A stretch of DNA of 64,000 nt from Bin5 sp022827195 (lineage in GTDB: Bacteria > Chloroflexota > Anaerolineae > Caldilineales > Caldilineaceae): contig OZ242331.1 in NCBI GenBank assembly GCA_965208275.1, positions 248,001-312,000 on the forward strand, read 5' to 3'. The position numbers were made by a program, and so were the translations under genes. A model generated the notes under the pieces. That model saw only the letters and a program-made list of their open reading frames with translations. It was not told where the DNA came from and made no database searches. Of this stretch, positions 17,987 to 27,001 are shown piece after piece (position 1 is the stretch's first letter; each line of letters starts with the position of its first letter).

Positions 17987-19210
17987 ATGAAAATCGACCG
18001 CGACCAGTTTCTGGAAGATGGTTACGTGATTCTGCGCGAGGTTATTCCGCCCGACCGGCTGGAGGAATTGCGGCGCGCGTATGAGCTGCTGGTAGAGCGG
18101 CAGAAAGTGATCTGGGCGCGGGAGCGGGGACCGGACGACCCGCCCGGCGGCCAGTGGGAAACGAACGCGCAGCCGCGCCTCATGCTGGGCGGCATGGCCG
18201 ACGAGATCGACGCGCAGACGGCGGCGGCGGTCGAGATCTGGCTGCATGAGAACGTACAGGGGGTCAGCAGCCAGCTGCTGGGCGTTGAGGATGCAGGCGT
18301 TACCGAGATGATGCTGATGTGCAGCCCGGTGCGTGACCATGAAACGGGCGGTCACCGCGGCTGGCACCGCGATTTCTACCCGCCCCACGCTGCGCCGCTG
18401 CAAGGCTACACCGACGACATACTTGAGAACGGTCCGCGGTACGTGCAGTGGAACCTGCCGCTCTATGACGACAGCGTTCTGTGGGTGGTACCGGGCAGCC
18501 ACAACCGGTTCAACACGGCAGAGGAGAACGCGGCGCTGAACGCCGACCCGCGCCGGCCTCTGCCCGGCGCGATCCAGGTCCACTTGAATGCGGGCGACGG
18601 TGTGCCCTACATTCTGCCGTTGCTGCACTGGGGCAGCCGCTACAACGCTCAGATGCGGCGCACGATTCACGGCGGCTTTTCCGAGTTCAGCCACTATGAG
18701 GACCTCTCCTATCTCGAACATCTGTCACCAGCGGCGCAGGCGACATTCAGGCGCTGGAACGGGCGCAGCGACCAGACGTTCGCGCAGATCGAGGCGGCGC
18801 TGCGGGCGGTAATCGGGAAGGACGGCGCGGGCTACCTGGCTGCATTGGAAGGGCTGCACCCGGGACGCGGGGAAAAGGGCCGACTGCTCTCCACAATCTT
18901 CCTGAGCAAGAGCGCGAAGCGCGTCCTCCAGCTCAAGAGCCCGCACTTTGACCGCCTGCCGGCGCTGGAGCAAGGCTGGGCGACGCATATTCATCCGATC
19001 ACGCTGCATTGGGGCAGGCCGATGGCCGACCGTTTCACGCCGGAGGAATCCGACGCCCTTTGGGCGCGTTTCAAATATGTGGACGACCTCGTGCAGGCCG
19101 AGGAGGAGCAGTGGACGCCGGGCTTCCAGGGCGAGGCCACGCGTTACTACTTCGAAGAGGTCCCGGAGGCTCTGCGCGTGGAAGGCTTTGTCGCCAGCTT
19201 CGGCGATTGA
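17987..19210 (+). CDS. PhyH-family dioxygenase (long form)
   Basis: A 407-residue member. H127-x-D129 (GWHRDFYPP) is the metal pair; the distal His is probably in LLHWGSRYNAQMRRTIHGG, with an Arg nearby. Segments WNLPLYDDSVLWVVPGSH fit the core. An extra C-terminal region of about 150 residues beyond the jelly roll distinguishes it. ATG 17987 is preferred because AAGAGGAAAGG precedes it; an in-frame ATG at 17900 overlaps the P450 end and lacks a ribosome site. Co-transcription with the P450 suggests successive oxidations. Confidence 0.85.
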   Translation: MKIDRDQFLEDGYVILREVIPPDRLEELRRAYELLVERQKVIWARERGPDDPPGGQWETNAQPRLMLGGMADEIDAQTAAAVEIWLHENVQGVSSQLLGVEDAGVTEMMLMCSPVRDHETGGHRGWHRDFYPPHAAPLQGYTDDILENGPRYVQWNLPLYDDSVLWVVPGSHNRFNTAEENAALNADPRRPLPGAIQVHLNAGDGVPYILPLLHWGSRYNAQMRRTIHGGFSEFSHYEDLSYLEHLSPAAQATFRRWNGRSDQTFAQIEAALRAVIGKDGAGYLAALEGLHPGRGEKGRLLSTIFLSKSAKRVLQLKSPHFDRLPALEQGWATHIHPITLHWGRPMADRFTPEESDALWARFKYVDDLVQAEEEQWTPGFQGEATRYYFEEVPEALRVEGFVASFGD

Positions 19211-19373
19211 AGCCGGCAGTCCCGGCGCCGTTTCGATCAGCAGGCCGGACTCCCAAGGTTGAAAGCCCGGCCATTCCTGGCAAAAATGAAGAGCGCGCGC
19301 TGGGACGCGTGACCGGTCCTGGCTGCCCTGGGCTACCGGCGCCTTGCTGGGATAGACCATATATTTCGCGTGG

Positions 19374-19402
19374 TTGACATGGCAGGCGCGCAGTGGTATT
19401 TT
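19374..19402 (+). promoter_or_regulatory. Sigma70 promoter of the first duplicated binding-protein gene
   Basis: TTGACA (19374-19379), 17 nt, TATTTT (19397-19402), followed by a leader of about 295 nt (to 19702). Nearly the same promoter recurs at 21283-21311. The 19211-19373 stretch upstream holds no gene; a GGCCGG/CCGGCC inverted repeat after the PhyH stop may be a weak terminator. Confidence 0.8.
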
Positions 19403-19702
19403 GTCAGAAATTCCACGGCTGCCCTGCCGATCCACAGTGCAATCTTCGAACTTTCTGGCGTCACCCGACTCCGCCGGCAAAGACTGTTTTCCTTAGACGG
19501 CCATTTGTGGAACCGGACTCAATCGGGCCACAGATCAGCGACAGCGAACGCGCGGGCGACTGCATATCAGCATAACCGGAATGGCGCCGCGGGTGGTCGT
19601 TGCGAGAGGGGGTGATGTCCGGGGAGAGATTGGGTTAGAGCTTGATTTCAATACGACGGCAGCCAGACGAATCGGAATTATCAGGACTAGCACAGGAGAG
19701 AA
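19403..19702 (+). other. Long conserved 5' leader, copy 1
   Basis: This 300-nt stretch matches the leader at 21312-21612 along its whole length. Shared blocks include CAGTGCAATCTTCGA, GTCACCCG-CTCCGCCG, CGGGCGACTGCA and GGTGATGTC-GGGGAGAGA. It has no reading frame with its own start after the predicted transcription start that I would call a gene. Conservation outside coding sequence suggests either recent duplication or a regulatory RNA role. Confidence 0.55.
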
Positions 19703-21124
19703 ATGCTCATGAAGACGACGAAAAGAGTCGATGTCTCGCGGCGTGAGTTCCTGAAATGGTCGGCACTGGCCGGCACGGGCGCTGTGATTGCCAGCTGCGC
19801 GCCGGCTCCGGCGGCCGAACCGGCGGCGGAAGAGGAGTCGATGGCAGGGGGAGAGGCGGCTTCCGAGGCGACACCGATCCGGTTCAGCACGTGGTGGGGG
19901 ACGTTCTGGAACGACTACGCCCCGATCATCGAGGAGAAGACGAACACCAAGGCGACGCTCGAGAGCACGCCTTGGAGCGAGTACCACGACAAGTTGAAGC
20001 TGCAGCTGGCAGGCGGCACCGCGGCCGATGTCATCATGGTCGCCAACGTCTACCAGGGCGACTTCTGGACATCCGGCCAGCTGCATCCCTTTGACGACTA
20101 CTTGGTGATCCATAATTTCGATGAAAGCAAGTATTACTGGGACGCTGTCGAGGTGGGCGGCTACAAGGGCGAGATTATTGGCCTGGACCAGTATGTGGCG
20201 CACCCGTGCATTTTCCACGTCAACAAGTCGCTGACCGACGAGATGGGCCTGACCGATTCACTGCCAGAGTTCGGCGACGACAACTTTGACGAGTGGCAGA
20301 TCGACGACCTGGTCGCGTTCTGTGAGGCAGCGTCGGAAGCAGGCGCGGGTATGGAGGACCAGGTCTGGCCGATCGCCGGGCCTCTGATGAGCGGCTGGAG
20401 CTACTGCACCAAGCACTTTGTTTACGGCAACGGCGGTCAGCAGTTCGACACCTGGTGGTACGAGGGTGACGAGACGACCTGTCTGCTGGACTCGGAGGAG
20501 TCGCTCGAGGCGATCAGCAAGGTGATCGACCTGACGTTGCAGGGGCACACCTATCTGGAGGCAGTGGCGGGTCCGATCGAGGGCGGCACATACCGGGCGG
20601 GGCGGGCTGCGCTGGCGCTGGCGCCGGTGGGGCTGACGCTGTACCCGTCGGCCTCTTTGGACTTTGAAAAGTCCTACATCCACGCACCGTGGTTCAAGCA
20701 GCGGGCCATTCACACGACGGGCGATTTCCTGACGGTGAACAAGTCGTCTGAGGTGCTGGACGCGGCAATGGATTATGCCATCACACAGATCATTGATGAG
20801 GACGTAGGCCGCCAGTTCGTGCGAACTTCGGGTCTATCGCCAGCCTACAACAGCGGGCTCTATTACGGTGAGCTGGAGGAAGGCAGTGAGATCCAAGCGG
20901 TGGCGGGGATCCATCTCTCGCGCTGGGAGGGTTTCTCGGCCTATCCCGAGCAGGCTGAGGCTTCGATCCACTATCCGGGTCACGACGGCTTCAAGGCGGC
21001 GGCGTACCTGCGCGATACCCTGCGGACGGCGTTTGAGGCGGCCCTGATCGGCGAGAGGGATGCCGCGGAGGCGGTCGTGGAAGCTGTGGCCGACATCAAC
21101 GCGGAGCTGGAGGCCAAGAGCTAG
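19703..21124 (+). CDS. Sugar ABC solute-binding lipoprotein, tandem copy 1
   Basis: A 473-residue family 1 binding protein. Leader: R13-R14 (SRREFLKW) and lipobox IASC with C32, then an Ala/Pro/Glu linker. The mature part starts with IRFSTWWGTFWNDYAP and contains KLQLAGGTAADVIMVANV. It is very similar along its whole length to the next gene, differing mainly in the central lobe and linker. ACAGGAGAGAAATG precedes the start; ATG 19709 is an alternative. Transport partners are the permeases at 23075 and 24114. Confidence 0.9.
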   Translation: MLMKTTKRVDVSRREFLKWSALAGTGAVIASCAPAPAAEPAAEEESMAGGEAASEATPIRFSTWWGTFWNDYAPIIEEKTNTKATLESTPWSEYHDKLKLQLAGGTAADVIMVANVYQGDFWTSGQLHPFDDYLVIHNFDESKYYWDAVEVGGYKGEIIGLDQYVAHPCIFHVNKSLTDEMGLTDSLPEFGDDNFDEWQIDDLVAFCEAASEAGAGMEDQVWPIAGPLMSGWSYCTKHFVYGNGGQQFDTWWYEGDETTCLLDSEESLEAISKVIDLTLQGHTYLEAVAGPIEGGTYRAGRAALALAPVGLTLYPSASLDFEKSYIHAPWFKQRAIHTTGDFLTVNKSSEVLDAAMDYAITQIIDEDVGRQFVRTSGLSPAYNSGLYYGELEEGSEIQAVAGIHLSRWEGFSAYPEQAEASIHYPGHDGFKAAAYLRDTLRTAFEAALIGERDAAEAVVEAVADINAELEAKS

Positions 21125-21142
21125 CAGAGTTCGAGGCGAACG

Positions 21143-21180
21143 AAGAGAGGAGTGAGGAGACGGAGCCTTACTCCTCTCTT
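21143..21180 (+). terminator. Stem-loop after binding-protein copy 1
   Basis: A perfect 11-bp inverted repeat (21143-21153 AAGAGAGGAGT with 21170-21180) with a 16-nt loop, then CGAGTTTTG. It could terminate or protect the copy 1 transcript. A related hairpin follows copy 2 at 23057-23088. Confidence 0.65.
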
Positions 21181-21282
21181 CGAGTTTTGAGGAGGGCCAA
21201 GGCGAAGGCGGCAGTACGGCGGAAATGCAGCTGGCGGCAAGGCGACAGCAGCCTACAGCGATAGAAGATATTTTTGTCCTGT

Positions 21283-21311
21283 TTGACAGGGCAGGTGCGG
21301 AGTGTTATTTT
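21283..21311 (+). promoter_or_regulatory. Sigma70 promoter of the second duplicated binding-protein gene
   Basis: TTGACA (21283-21288), 17 nt, TATTTT (21306-21311), then a leader of about 300 nt to ATG 21613 that parallels copy 1. Each binding-protein copy therefore has its own promoter. Confidence 0.8.
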
Positions 21312-21612
21312 GTCGGTAATTCCATGGCTGCCCAGCCAATCCTCAGTGCAATCTTCGATCTCACTGGAGTCACCCGGCTCCGCCGACCAGGACCTGCTTG
21401 CCTTGGACGGCTTCTTGCGAAACCGGACGCTATCAGGCCACCGAACGGCGACTGCGAATGCGCGGGCGACTGCAGGTCAGCATGCCCCGACTGAGGCTAC
21501 GGCCGATTGCCGCGAGAGGAGGTGATGTCTGGGGAGAGAGTGGGCGGAAGTCTGACTTCGATGCGATGGCAGAGAGACGTATCGGCATCGCCGAGACGAA
21601 CACAGGAGGGGA

Positions 21613-23034
21613 ATGCTCATGGATCCGACAAAACGAGTCGATGTCTCACGGCGTGAGTTCCTGAAGTGGTCGGCGCTGGCCGGCACAGCCGGTGTGATCG
21701 CCAGCTGCGCGCCGGCGCCGGCGGCCGAACCGGCAGCGGAAGAGGCCGCGGCTGATTCGGGCGCCGCGGTTTCCGAGGCGACACCGATCCGGTTCAGCAC
21801 GTGGTGGGGGACGTTCTGGAACGACTACGCCCCGATCATTGAAGAGAAGACCGACACGCAGGCGACGCTTGAGAGCACGCCCTGGAGCGAGTATCACGAC
21901 AAGTTGAAGCTGCAGCTGGCAGGTGGCACTGCGGCCGACGTCATGATGATCGCCAATGTCTTCCAGGGTGATTTCTGGACGTCCAACCAGCTGCATCCCT
22001 TTGACGACTACCTTCCGGTCTACGACTTCAATCCCGACAACTATTACTGGGACGCGGTCGAGGTCGGCGGCTACAAGGGCGAGGTCCTCGGCCTCGACCA
22101 GTATGTCGCCCATCCGGTCGTCTTCCACGGCAACAAGACGCTGACCGACGAACTGGGCGTCACCGATATGCTGCCGCAGTTCGGCCAGGACGACTACGAC
22201 ACCTGGCAGTTTGACGACCTTGTCGCCTTCTGCGAAACGGTGGCCGAAGCCAGCGCCGGCATGGAAGACCAGATCTGGACCCTCGGCGGTCCGTTGATTG
22301 GCAGCTGGGGCTATGGCAGCAAGCACTGGGTCTACGGCAACGGCGGTCAGCAGTTCGACACATGGTGGTACGAGGGCGACGAGACCAAATGCCTGCTGGA
22401 CTCGGAGGAGTCGCTCGAGGCCATCACCAAGGTCATCGATCTCACGCACCAGGGCCATACATACCTCGAATCGATTGCCGGCCCGATCGAGGGCGGTACC
22501 TACCGTGCGGGGCGGGCCGTCTTTGCGATGGGCCCGGTTGGACTCACCCTGTGGACCTCTGACTCGCTCGACTTCGAGAAGGTCTACATCCACACGCCGT
22601 GGTTCCAGCAGCGCGCGATTCACACCACCGGCGATTTTCTGACCGTGAACAAGTCTTCCGAGGTGCTGGACTCGGCAATGGCCTACGCCATCACCCAGAT
22701 TACCGATGAAGACGTGGGGACGCAGTTCATCCGCACGATGGGTCTGGCGCCGTCCTACAACGGTCTTCATTACTACGAAGGTCTGGAGGAGGGCAGCGAA
22801 GCCAAGGAGGTCGTGGGGATTCATCTCTCGCGCTGGGAGGGCTTCTCGGCCTACCCCGAGCAGGCCGAGGCGTCGATCCACTATCCCGGCCATGACGGCT
22901 TCAAGGTGCCGGCCTTCCTGCGCGATACGCTGAGGGCTGCCTTCCAGGCCGCTATCATCGGCGAGAGGGAGGCTGCCGACGCGGTCTCCGAGGCCGTAGC
23001 CGACATCAACGCCGAGCTGGAAGCCAAGAGCTAG
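21613..23034 (+). CDS. Sugar ABC solute-binding lipoprotein, tandem copy 2
   Basis: A 473-residue paralog of the preceding gene with the same leader (SRREFLKW, lipobox IASC, C32) and the same mature start. Conserved stretches include GGQQFDTWWYEGDET and LSRWEGFSAYPEQAEAS. ACAGGAGGGGAATG precedes ATG 21613. It is the copy adjacent to the permeases, so it is probably the main partner. Copy 1 may supply a variant specificity or extra dosage. Confidence 0.9.
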   Translation: MLMDPTKRVDVSRREFLKWSALAGTAGVIASCAPAPAAEPAAEEAAADSGAAVSEATPIRFSTWWGTFWNDYAPIIEEKTDTQATLESTPWSEYHDKLKLQLAGGTAADVMMIANVFQGDFWTSNQLHPFDDYLPVYDFNPDNYYWDAVEVGGYKGEVLGLDQYVAHPVVFHGNKTLTDELGVTDMLPQFGQDDYDTWQFDDLVAFCETVAEASAGMEDQIWTLGGPLIGSWGYGSKHWVYGNGGQQFDTWWYEGDETKCLLDSEESLEAITKVIDLTHQGHTYLESIAGPIEGGTYRAGRAVFAMGPVGLTLWTSDSLDFEKVYIHTPWFQQRAIHTTGDFLTVNKSSEVLDSAMAYAITQITDEDVGTQFIRTMGLAPSYNGLHYYEGLEEGSEAKEVVGIHLSRWEGFSAYPEQAEASIHYPGHDGFKVPAFLRDTLRAAFQAAIIGEREAADAVSEAVADINAELEAKS

Positions 23035-23056
23035 ACGACATCGAGTAGAGAGGGAT

Positions 23057-23088
23057 GAGGAGTGAGGAGAGGGTATGCCTCACTTCTC
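23057..23088 (+). promoter_or_regulatory. Hairpin enclosing the permease start codon
   Basis: An 11-bp stem with one G-U pair (23057-23067 with 23078-23088) closes a 10-nt loop, AGAGGGTATG, containing the ATG (23075-23077). Part of the purine-rich ribosome site is in the 5' arm. It should lower permease translation relative to the binding protein, or act as an mRNA 3' barrier for the binding-protein transcript. Confidence 0.65.
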
Positions 23089-24034
23089 GTTTCTGGAGCA
23101 TAGGACAGCCATGGCAACGGCAGTGACACCGCAGAAACTCCATTGGTGGCAGACGCTCAAAGGGCGGGAAGCATTGGCCGGTTACATCGGCATCTCGCCC
23201 TGGCTGCTGGGGTTTTTGTTGTGGGGCGTCGGGCCGATGATGCTTTCGGCCTACTATTCGCTGACGGAGTACAGCATCCTGTCGGATCCGGTCTTTCGCG
23301 GGCTGGACAACTTCGAGAGGATGTTCACGCGTGACAAGCTTTTTGCGCAGGCGCTGCGTGTTACGGCCGTCTACGCGATCGTAACGGTGCCGCTGGGCGT
23401 GATTGTGGGCTACGGGCTGGCGCTGCTTCTGAACCAGAAGGCGAGGGGCCTATCCTACTGGCGCACCGGATTCTATCTGCCAGCGGTTGTGCCGGGCGTA
23501 GCCACGGCCTATCTGTTCGCCTACGTCTTCGCGAACGAGTACGGGCTTGCCGACAGCGTACTGCAGACGATCGGAATCGAGGATCCGCCGAACTGGTTCG
23601 GTTCGACCAAGTGGGCGCTGCCGTCGCTGATGGTGCTGAGCCTGTGGGGCGCGGGGGGTGGCCTGATTCTCTATCTGGCGTCGCTGCAAGGTGTGCCGAC
23701 GGCGCTCTACGACGCGGCCAAAGTGGACGGCGCCAACGCGTGGGGGCAGTTCTGGAACGTCACGATACCGATGACCTCGCCGGTGATCTTGTTCACCTTC
23801 ATTATGGGCATCATCAACTCGTTCCAGATCTTCACAAGTGCGTTTATCATCACACAGGGCGGCCCTGTCAATTCGACGCTGTTCTATGTTCTTTACCTGT
23901 ACCGCAAGGGCTGGCAGCAGCTTGAGATGGGATACGCGGCGGGCTTGGCGTGGATCCTTTTCATCATCATCTTTGCTCTGACGGTTCTGGTGCTGCGGAC
24001 CTCGTCGCGGTTTGTCCACTATGAGGGCGAATAG
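23075..24034 (+). CDS. Sugar ABC transporter permease (UgpA/MalF-like)
   Basis: A 319-residue membrane protein with about six transmembrane segments and an EAA loop (YDAAKVDGANAW through NVTIP). ATG 23075 follows GGAGAGGG; ATG 23111, in frame 12 codons later, is possible if the hairpin blocks the first site. It pairs with the permease at 24114. No ATPase gene is near. Confidence 0.9.
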   Translation: MPHFSFLEHRTAMATAVTPQKLHWWQTLKGREALAGYIGISPWLLGFLLWGVGPMMLSAYYSLTEYSILSDPVFRGLDNFERMFTRDKLFAQALRVTAVYAIVTVPLGVIVGYGLALLLNQKARGLSYWRTGFYLPAVVPGVATAYLFAYVFANEYGLADSVLQTIGIEDPPNWFGSTKWALPSLMVLSLWGAGGGLILYLASLQGVPTALYDAAKVDGANAWGQFWNVTIPMTSPVILFTFIMGIINSFQIFTSAFIITQGGPVNSTLFYVLYLYRKGWQQLEMGYAAGLAWILFIIIFALTVLVLRTSSRFVHYEGE

Positions 24035-24113
24035 GCGCTGGCGGCAGCGCAGGCCGGGGCAGCAGGCGGTTGCGATGGCAGGCCACGCCTTGGACAAGTG
24101 AGGTTGGGAAGCT

Positions 24114-24995
24114 GTGCAACGTTCGACGGTTTTCGATCTGAGTTCACATCAAGTCAGCCGTATTTTCTGGCGGTCTGTTCTTTACATTGTGCTGGCGGTC
24201 GGGCTGGCGACGTTCCTGCTGCCGATGGTATGGCTGGTGAGCGGTTCGTTGAAGCCGGACGGCCAAGTGTTTACGATCCCGCCCACGTTCATCCCGCGCC
24301 CGGTGCTGTGGGCCAACTATCCGACGGCGCTGGCGAAGTTCCCGTTCTGGATTTCGCTCAAGAACACGATGACGATCGTGATTGGCGTGCTGGTAGGCCG
24401 CGTGCTGACGGCCTCGCTTGTGGCCTACAGTTTCGCCCGCCTGCGTTTTCCCGGCCGCAACGCGATGTTCGTGATCGTGTTGAGCACGATGATGATCCCG
24501 TACCACGTCGTTCTGATCCCGCAGTACCTGATCTTCCGCGACCTGGGCTGGCTGGATACGCCGCTGCCGATCATCGTGCCCAACTGGTTCGGCGGGGGCG
24601 CGTTCTTCATTTTCATGATGCGGCAGTTCTTTCTGAGCCTGAACAGTGAGATCGACGAGGCGGCGCGCATTGACGGCTGCGGCTTCTTCGGCACGTTCTG
24701 GCGGGTGATCCTGCCGCAGTCGCTGCCGGCGCTGGGCGCGCTGTCGATCTTCACCTTCATGGGCGAGTGGAACGACTTCTTCGCGCCGCTGATCTACCTC
24801 AACACCGAGGAGAAGATGACGCTGGCGGTGGCGATCCGCACGTGGCAGTTCGACACGAATCTGACCTACCAGGCGGCCACCTGGCCGGAGCTGATGGTGA
24901 TGTCGACGATTCTGACGATCCCGCCGGTTCTCGTCTTTTTCTTCCTGCAGCGCTACTTCATCCAAGGTGTGGTCGTCACCGGCGTTAAGGGTTGA
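24114..24995 (+). CDS. Sugar ABC transporter permease (UgpE/MalG-like)
   Basis: A 293-residue partner permease. Hydrophobic segment 1 lies near residues 18-41. The EAA loop reads DEAARIDGCGFFGTFW followed by RVILP. GTG 24114 is the start, 79 nt after the previous stop. It completes the second transporter set, again without an ATP-binding subunit. The following 24996-25201 gap contains nothing I can name apart from the ribosome site of the next gene. Confidence 0.9.
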   Translation: MQRSTVFDLSSHQVSRIFWRSVLYIVLAVGLATFLLPMVWLVSGSLKPDGQVFTIPPTFIPRPVLWANYPTALAKFPFWISLKNTMTIVIGVLVGRVLTASLVAYSFARLRFPGRNAMFVIVLSTMMIPYHVVLIPQYLIFRDLGWLDTPLPIIVPNWFGGGAFFIFMMRQFFLSLNSEIDEAARIDGCGFFGTFWRVILPQSLPALGALSIFTFMGEWNDFFAPLIYLNTEEKMTLAVAIRTWQFDTNLTYQAATWPELMVMSTILTIPPVLVFFFLQRYFIQGVVVTGVKG

Positions 24996-25201
24996 GTGGC
25001 GGCTCTGGTCGCCGCGCCTACCTTCAGGATGTATTCGCAGGCCTCGCTCAAATCTTCCCTTATCAGTTCAGCAATGCTCATGGCTACCCGCGATAGCGCG
25101 CGTTAGCGGTACCGGAAGTCCGCACGCGCCGGTAAAGAATGTCTGACTCCAAGCCGCTACCTGGTCTGACAGCCAGAACAGTTCATCGTTGGAGGTAAAG
25201 A

Positions 25202-25987
25202 ATGGATAAGCAGGGAATCAAAGTTACGGACGATCAGCTCCAGCATTTTCGCACATTCGGCTATGTCGTCTTCCGGCAACTGTTCGACGCCGACGAGATC
25301 GAGTTCTACGCCCAGGCGCTCGTACGGGCGCTGCGGCGCGTGCGCGGCGGCGCCGACTTCGACGGCAATGAGCGGCAGGAGGTGATGCCGATCATCGAGG
25401 AGGACCCGGAGTCCTTCTACCCGTTGCTGGACGATGCGCGGCTGCTGGACGTAGTCGACGGGTTGCTGGGCGAGGGCAGCCTCTACACCGGCGGCAACGA
25501 CGGCAACCTGTACGTGGGCGACACGCGCTGGCACGCGGACGGCGGCGGGCTGCACACTTTTGCGACGATGAAGACCGCCTTCTACTGCGATCCTGTCGCC
25601 GAGGGCGGAGGCTGCCTCAGTGTCATCCCCGGCAGCCACCACCCGGAGTATTCGCGGCAGCTGCACCAGTCGGTCGCGGACGGCATCTTTGACGTCCACT
25701 CCCCGGACGTGCCGGGGCGGATGCCGCTGGAGTCGTCGCCGGGGGATGTGGTCGCGTTCGACCACCGCCTGTGGCACTCCTCCTGGGGCGGCGCGGTAGG
25801 CCGCAGGATGTTCACATTCAACTGGGCGGCCTATCCCAGGCTGGGCTGGGAGGAGACCTGGCTCTTCGGCTATCTGATGCGGGTCAATCAACGCTACGGC
25901 AAGCGCACCTTCACCGACCGGCTGATGGAGACTGCCGGGCCGCGGCGCAAGGAGAAGATCGCGAAGCTGTACGAGATGGGGCTGTGA
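25202..25987 (+). CDS. PhyH-family dioxygenase
   Basis: A 261-residue oxygenase of a separate branch: the metal pair is in RWHADGGG, the distal His in LWHSSWGGAVGRRM, with a cis-acting GGGCLSVIPGSHHPEYS segment. TTGGAGGTAAAG precedes ATG 25202. Its 3' end has a decayed homolog at 50477-50617. It lies at the end of the second sugar-transport unit, suggesting that it oxidises the imported compound or a derivative. Confidence 0.9.
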   Translation: MDKQGIKVTDDQLQHFRTFGYVVFRQLFDADEIEFYAQALVRALRRVRGGADFDGNERQEVMPIIEEDPESFYPLLDDARLLDVVDGLLGEGSLYTGGNDGNLYVGDTRWHADGGGLHTFATMKTAFYCDPVAEGGGCLSVIPGSHHPEYSRQLHQSVADGIFDVHSPDVPGRMPLESSPGDVVAFDHRLWHSSWGGAVGRRMFTFNWAAYPRLGWEETWLFGYLMRVNQRYGKRTFTDRLMETAGPRRKEKIAKLYEMGL

Positions 25988-27001
25988 GACCGACGGCAAG
26001 TCAAAGGGTCGACTGACGAAGGAGCCTGCCTTCAGCGGCGGGCCCCAAGGTCGGATACCTATAAGGAATCAGGAAGAAGAGGCAATGCGTGCTGACAGAA
26101 GCGCTGTTCGGTCAGTACGCTTGAGGCCGCCGGCTGGAAAGGGCCTTTGCCGAGCATACGTGTAGCGGATTTGCCCCGGCCCACGGGCGGAGACCGCCGA
26201 TTCCCACGCCTCCTTCCTGGCTAAGTCGACGGCGCAACAGCGCCTCAAGGGGTCGCGCTCATCCCATCTCTCTACTCTTGTGCGCTCAACGGGCCGCCGC
26301 CCGTTCTGCAAAGGGGCGTGATGGCATCCAATTGCGGTTCGAATCCGGGATCGCTCAAACCGGCAAGTCGCGGAGTCCGGTTGCTCAGGTCCCGCTTGCG
26401 CGGGGCGGAGGAAGCAGGGAACTCGCTCCCATTCCGGAATGCAACATGGAAATAATGAAATTTCTTTGCAATTGACACCGTCTTTTCCTTGGGTTACAAT
26501 CTGACTGCAGGCAACGGCAGCAGCAAAACGGTTGGTCCCTGGCCTGCGAGAGACGTCGAAGGCTTTTGGCCAGGCGAGCAAAGTTCAGCCGGATCAAATC
26601 GTCGGTCAGCTCGGATTGACCGGTCGCCGCCGTAGACGAAAACCGGTTTGCCAAATCGTTGAAGTACGGGACCCAAAGCTCGATGTTTATGCAGTGCCTC
26701 CTGACCCTTACCTGCACGCAGTCGGTTCGTAGCATAAGGGACACAACTGCAATGAACGGAACACTTCAGCAGGTTTCCTCCTCTACTTTTCTCTTCTGAG
26801 CTACTGGCCTGCACCACAGTTTTTGTTCGGTTTCGAGCTGGTCGCGGTCGTGCTGGTTCGCAAAGTTTCGCAGCATCACTACCTCCGTATTAAGAACAGG
26901 CAGTGTCGTATTGGTTCCGTGGATTCCCAGATGGAGTTCTTTGGGACGGATGTGAACAGACACTCATATAGGAATGCACCTGTACCCACGGTTTCCGAAA
27001 T
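25988..27001. other. One-kilobase intergenic stretch
   Basis: No gene, RNA or repeat could be supported between the PhyH stop and the TIM-barrel gene. The one clear element is the promoter at 26472-26500. Short open frames here show no family resemblance. The interval may be a decayed gene, or may hold the missing 5' end of the 27002 gene. Confidence 0.5.
26472..26500 (+). promoter_or_regulatory. Sigma70 promoter of the TIM-barrel gene group
   Basis: TTGACA (26472-26477), 17 nt, TACAAT (26495-26500): the best match to consensus in the window. The resulting leader to ATG 27002 would be about 495 nt, unusually long. Confidence 0.7.

Larger units (their letters stand above)
21283..23088 (+). 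repeat. Second unit of a 1.8-kb tandem duplication
   Basis: This segment repeats 19374-21180: promoter, leader, binding-protein gene and trailing hairpin in the same order with matching spacing. Divergence is scattered, with many synonymous differences, so the duplication is not brand new. The copies also differ in the linker and central lobe, which may alter ligand range. Confidence 0.8.

Noticed and set aside
19370..21494. Matching short open frames in the two leaders (YFVxNSxAAxPIxSAIF-like)
   Set aside because: Both frames begin upstream of the predicted transcription start and cross the -10 box. Their similarity follows from the DNA duplication.
26336..26350. GGTTCGAATCC-like string resembling a tRNA T-arm
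   Set aside because: The flanking bases form only a partial T-stem, and no acceptor, anticodon or D-arm can be drawn around it.
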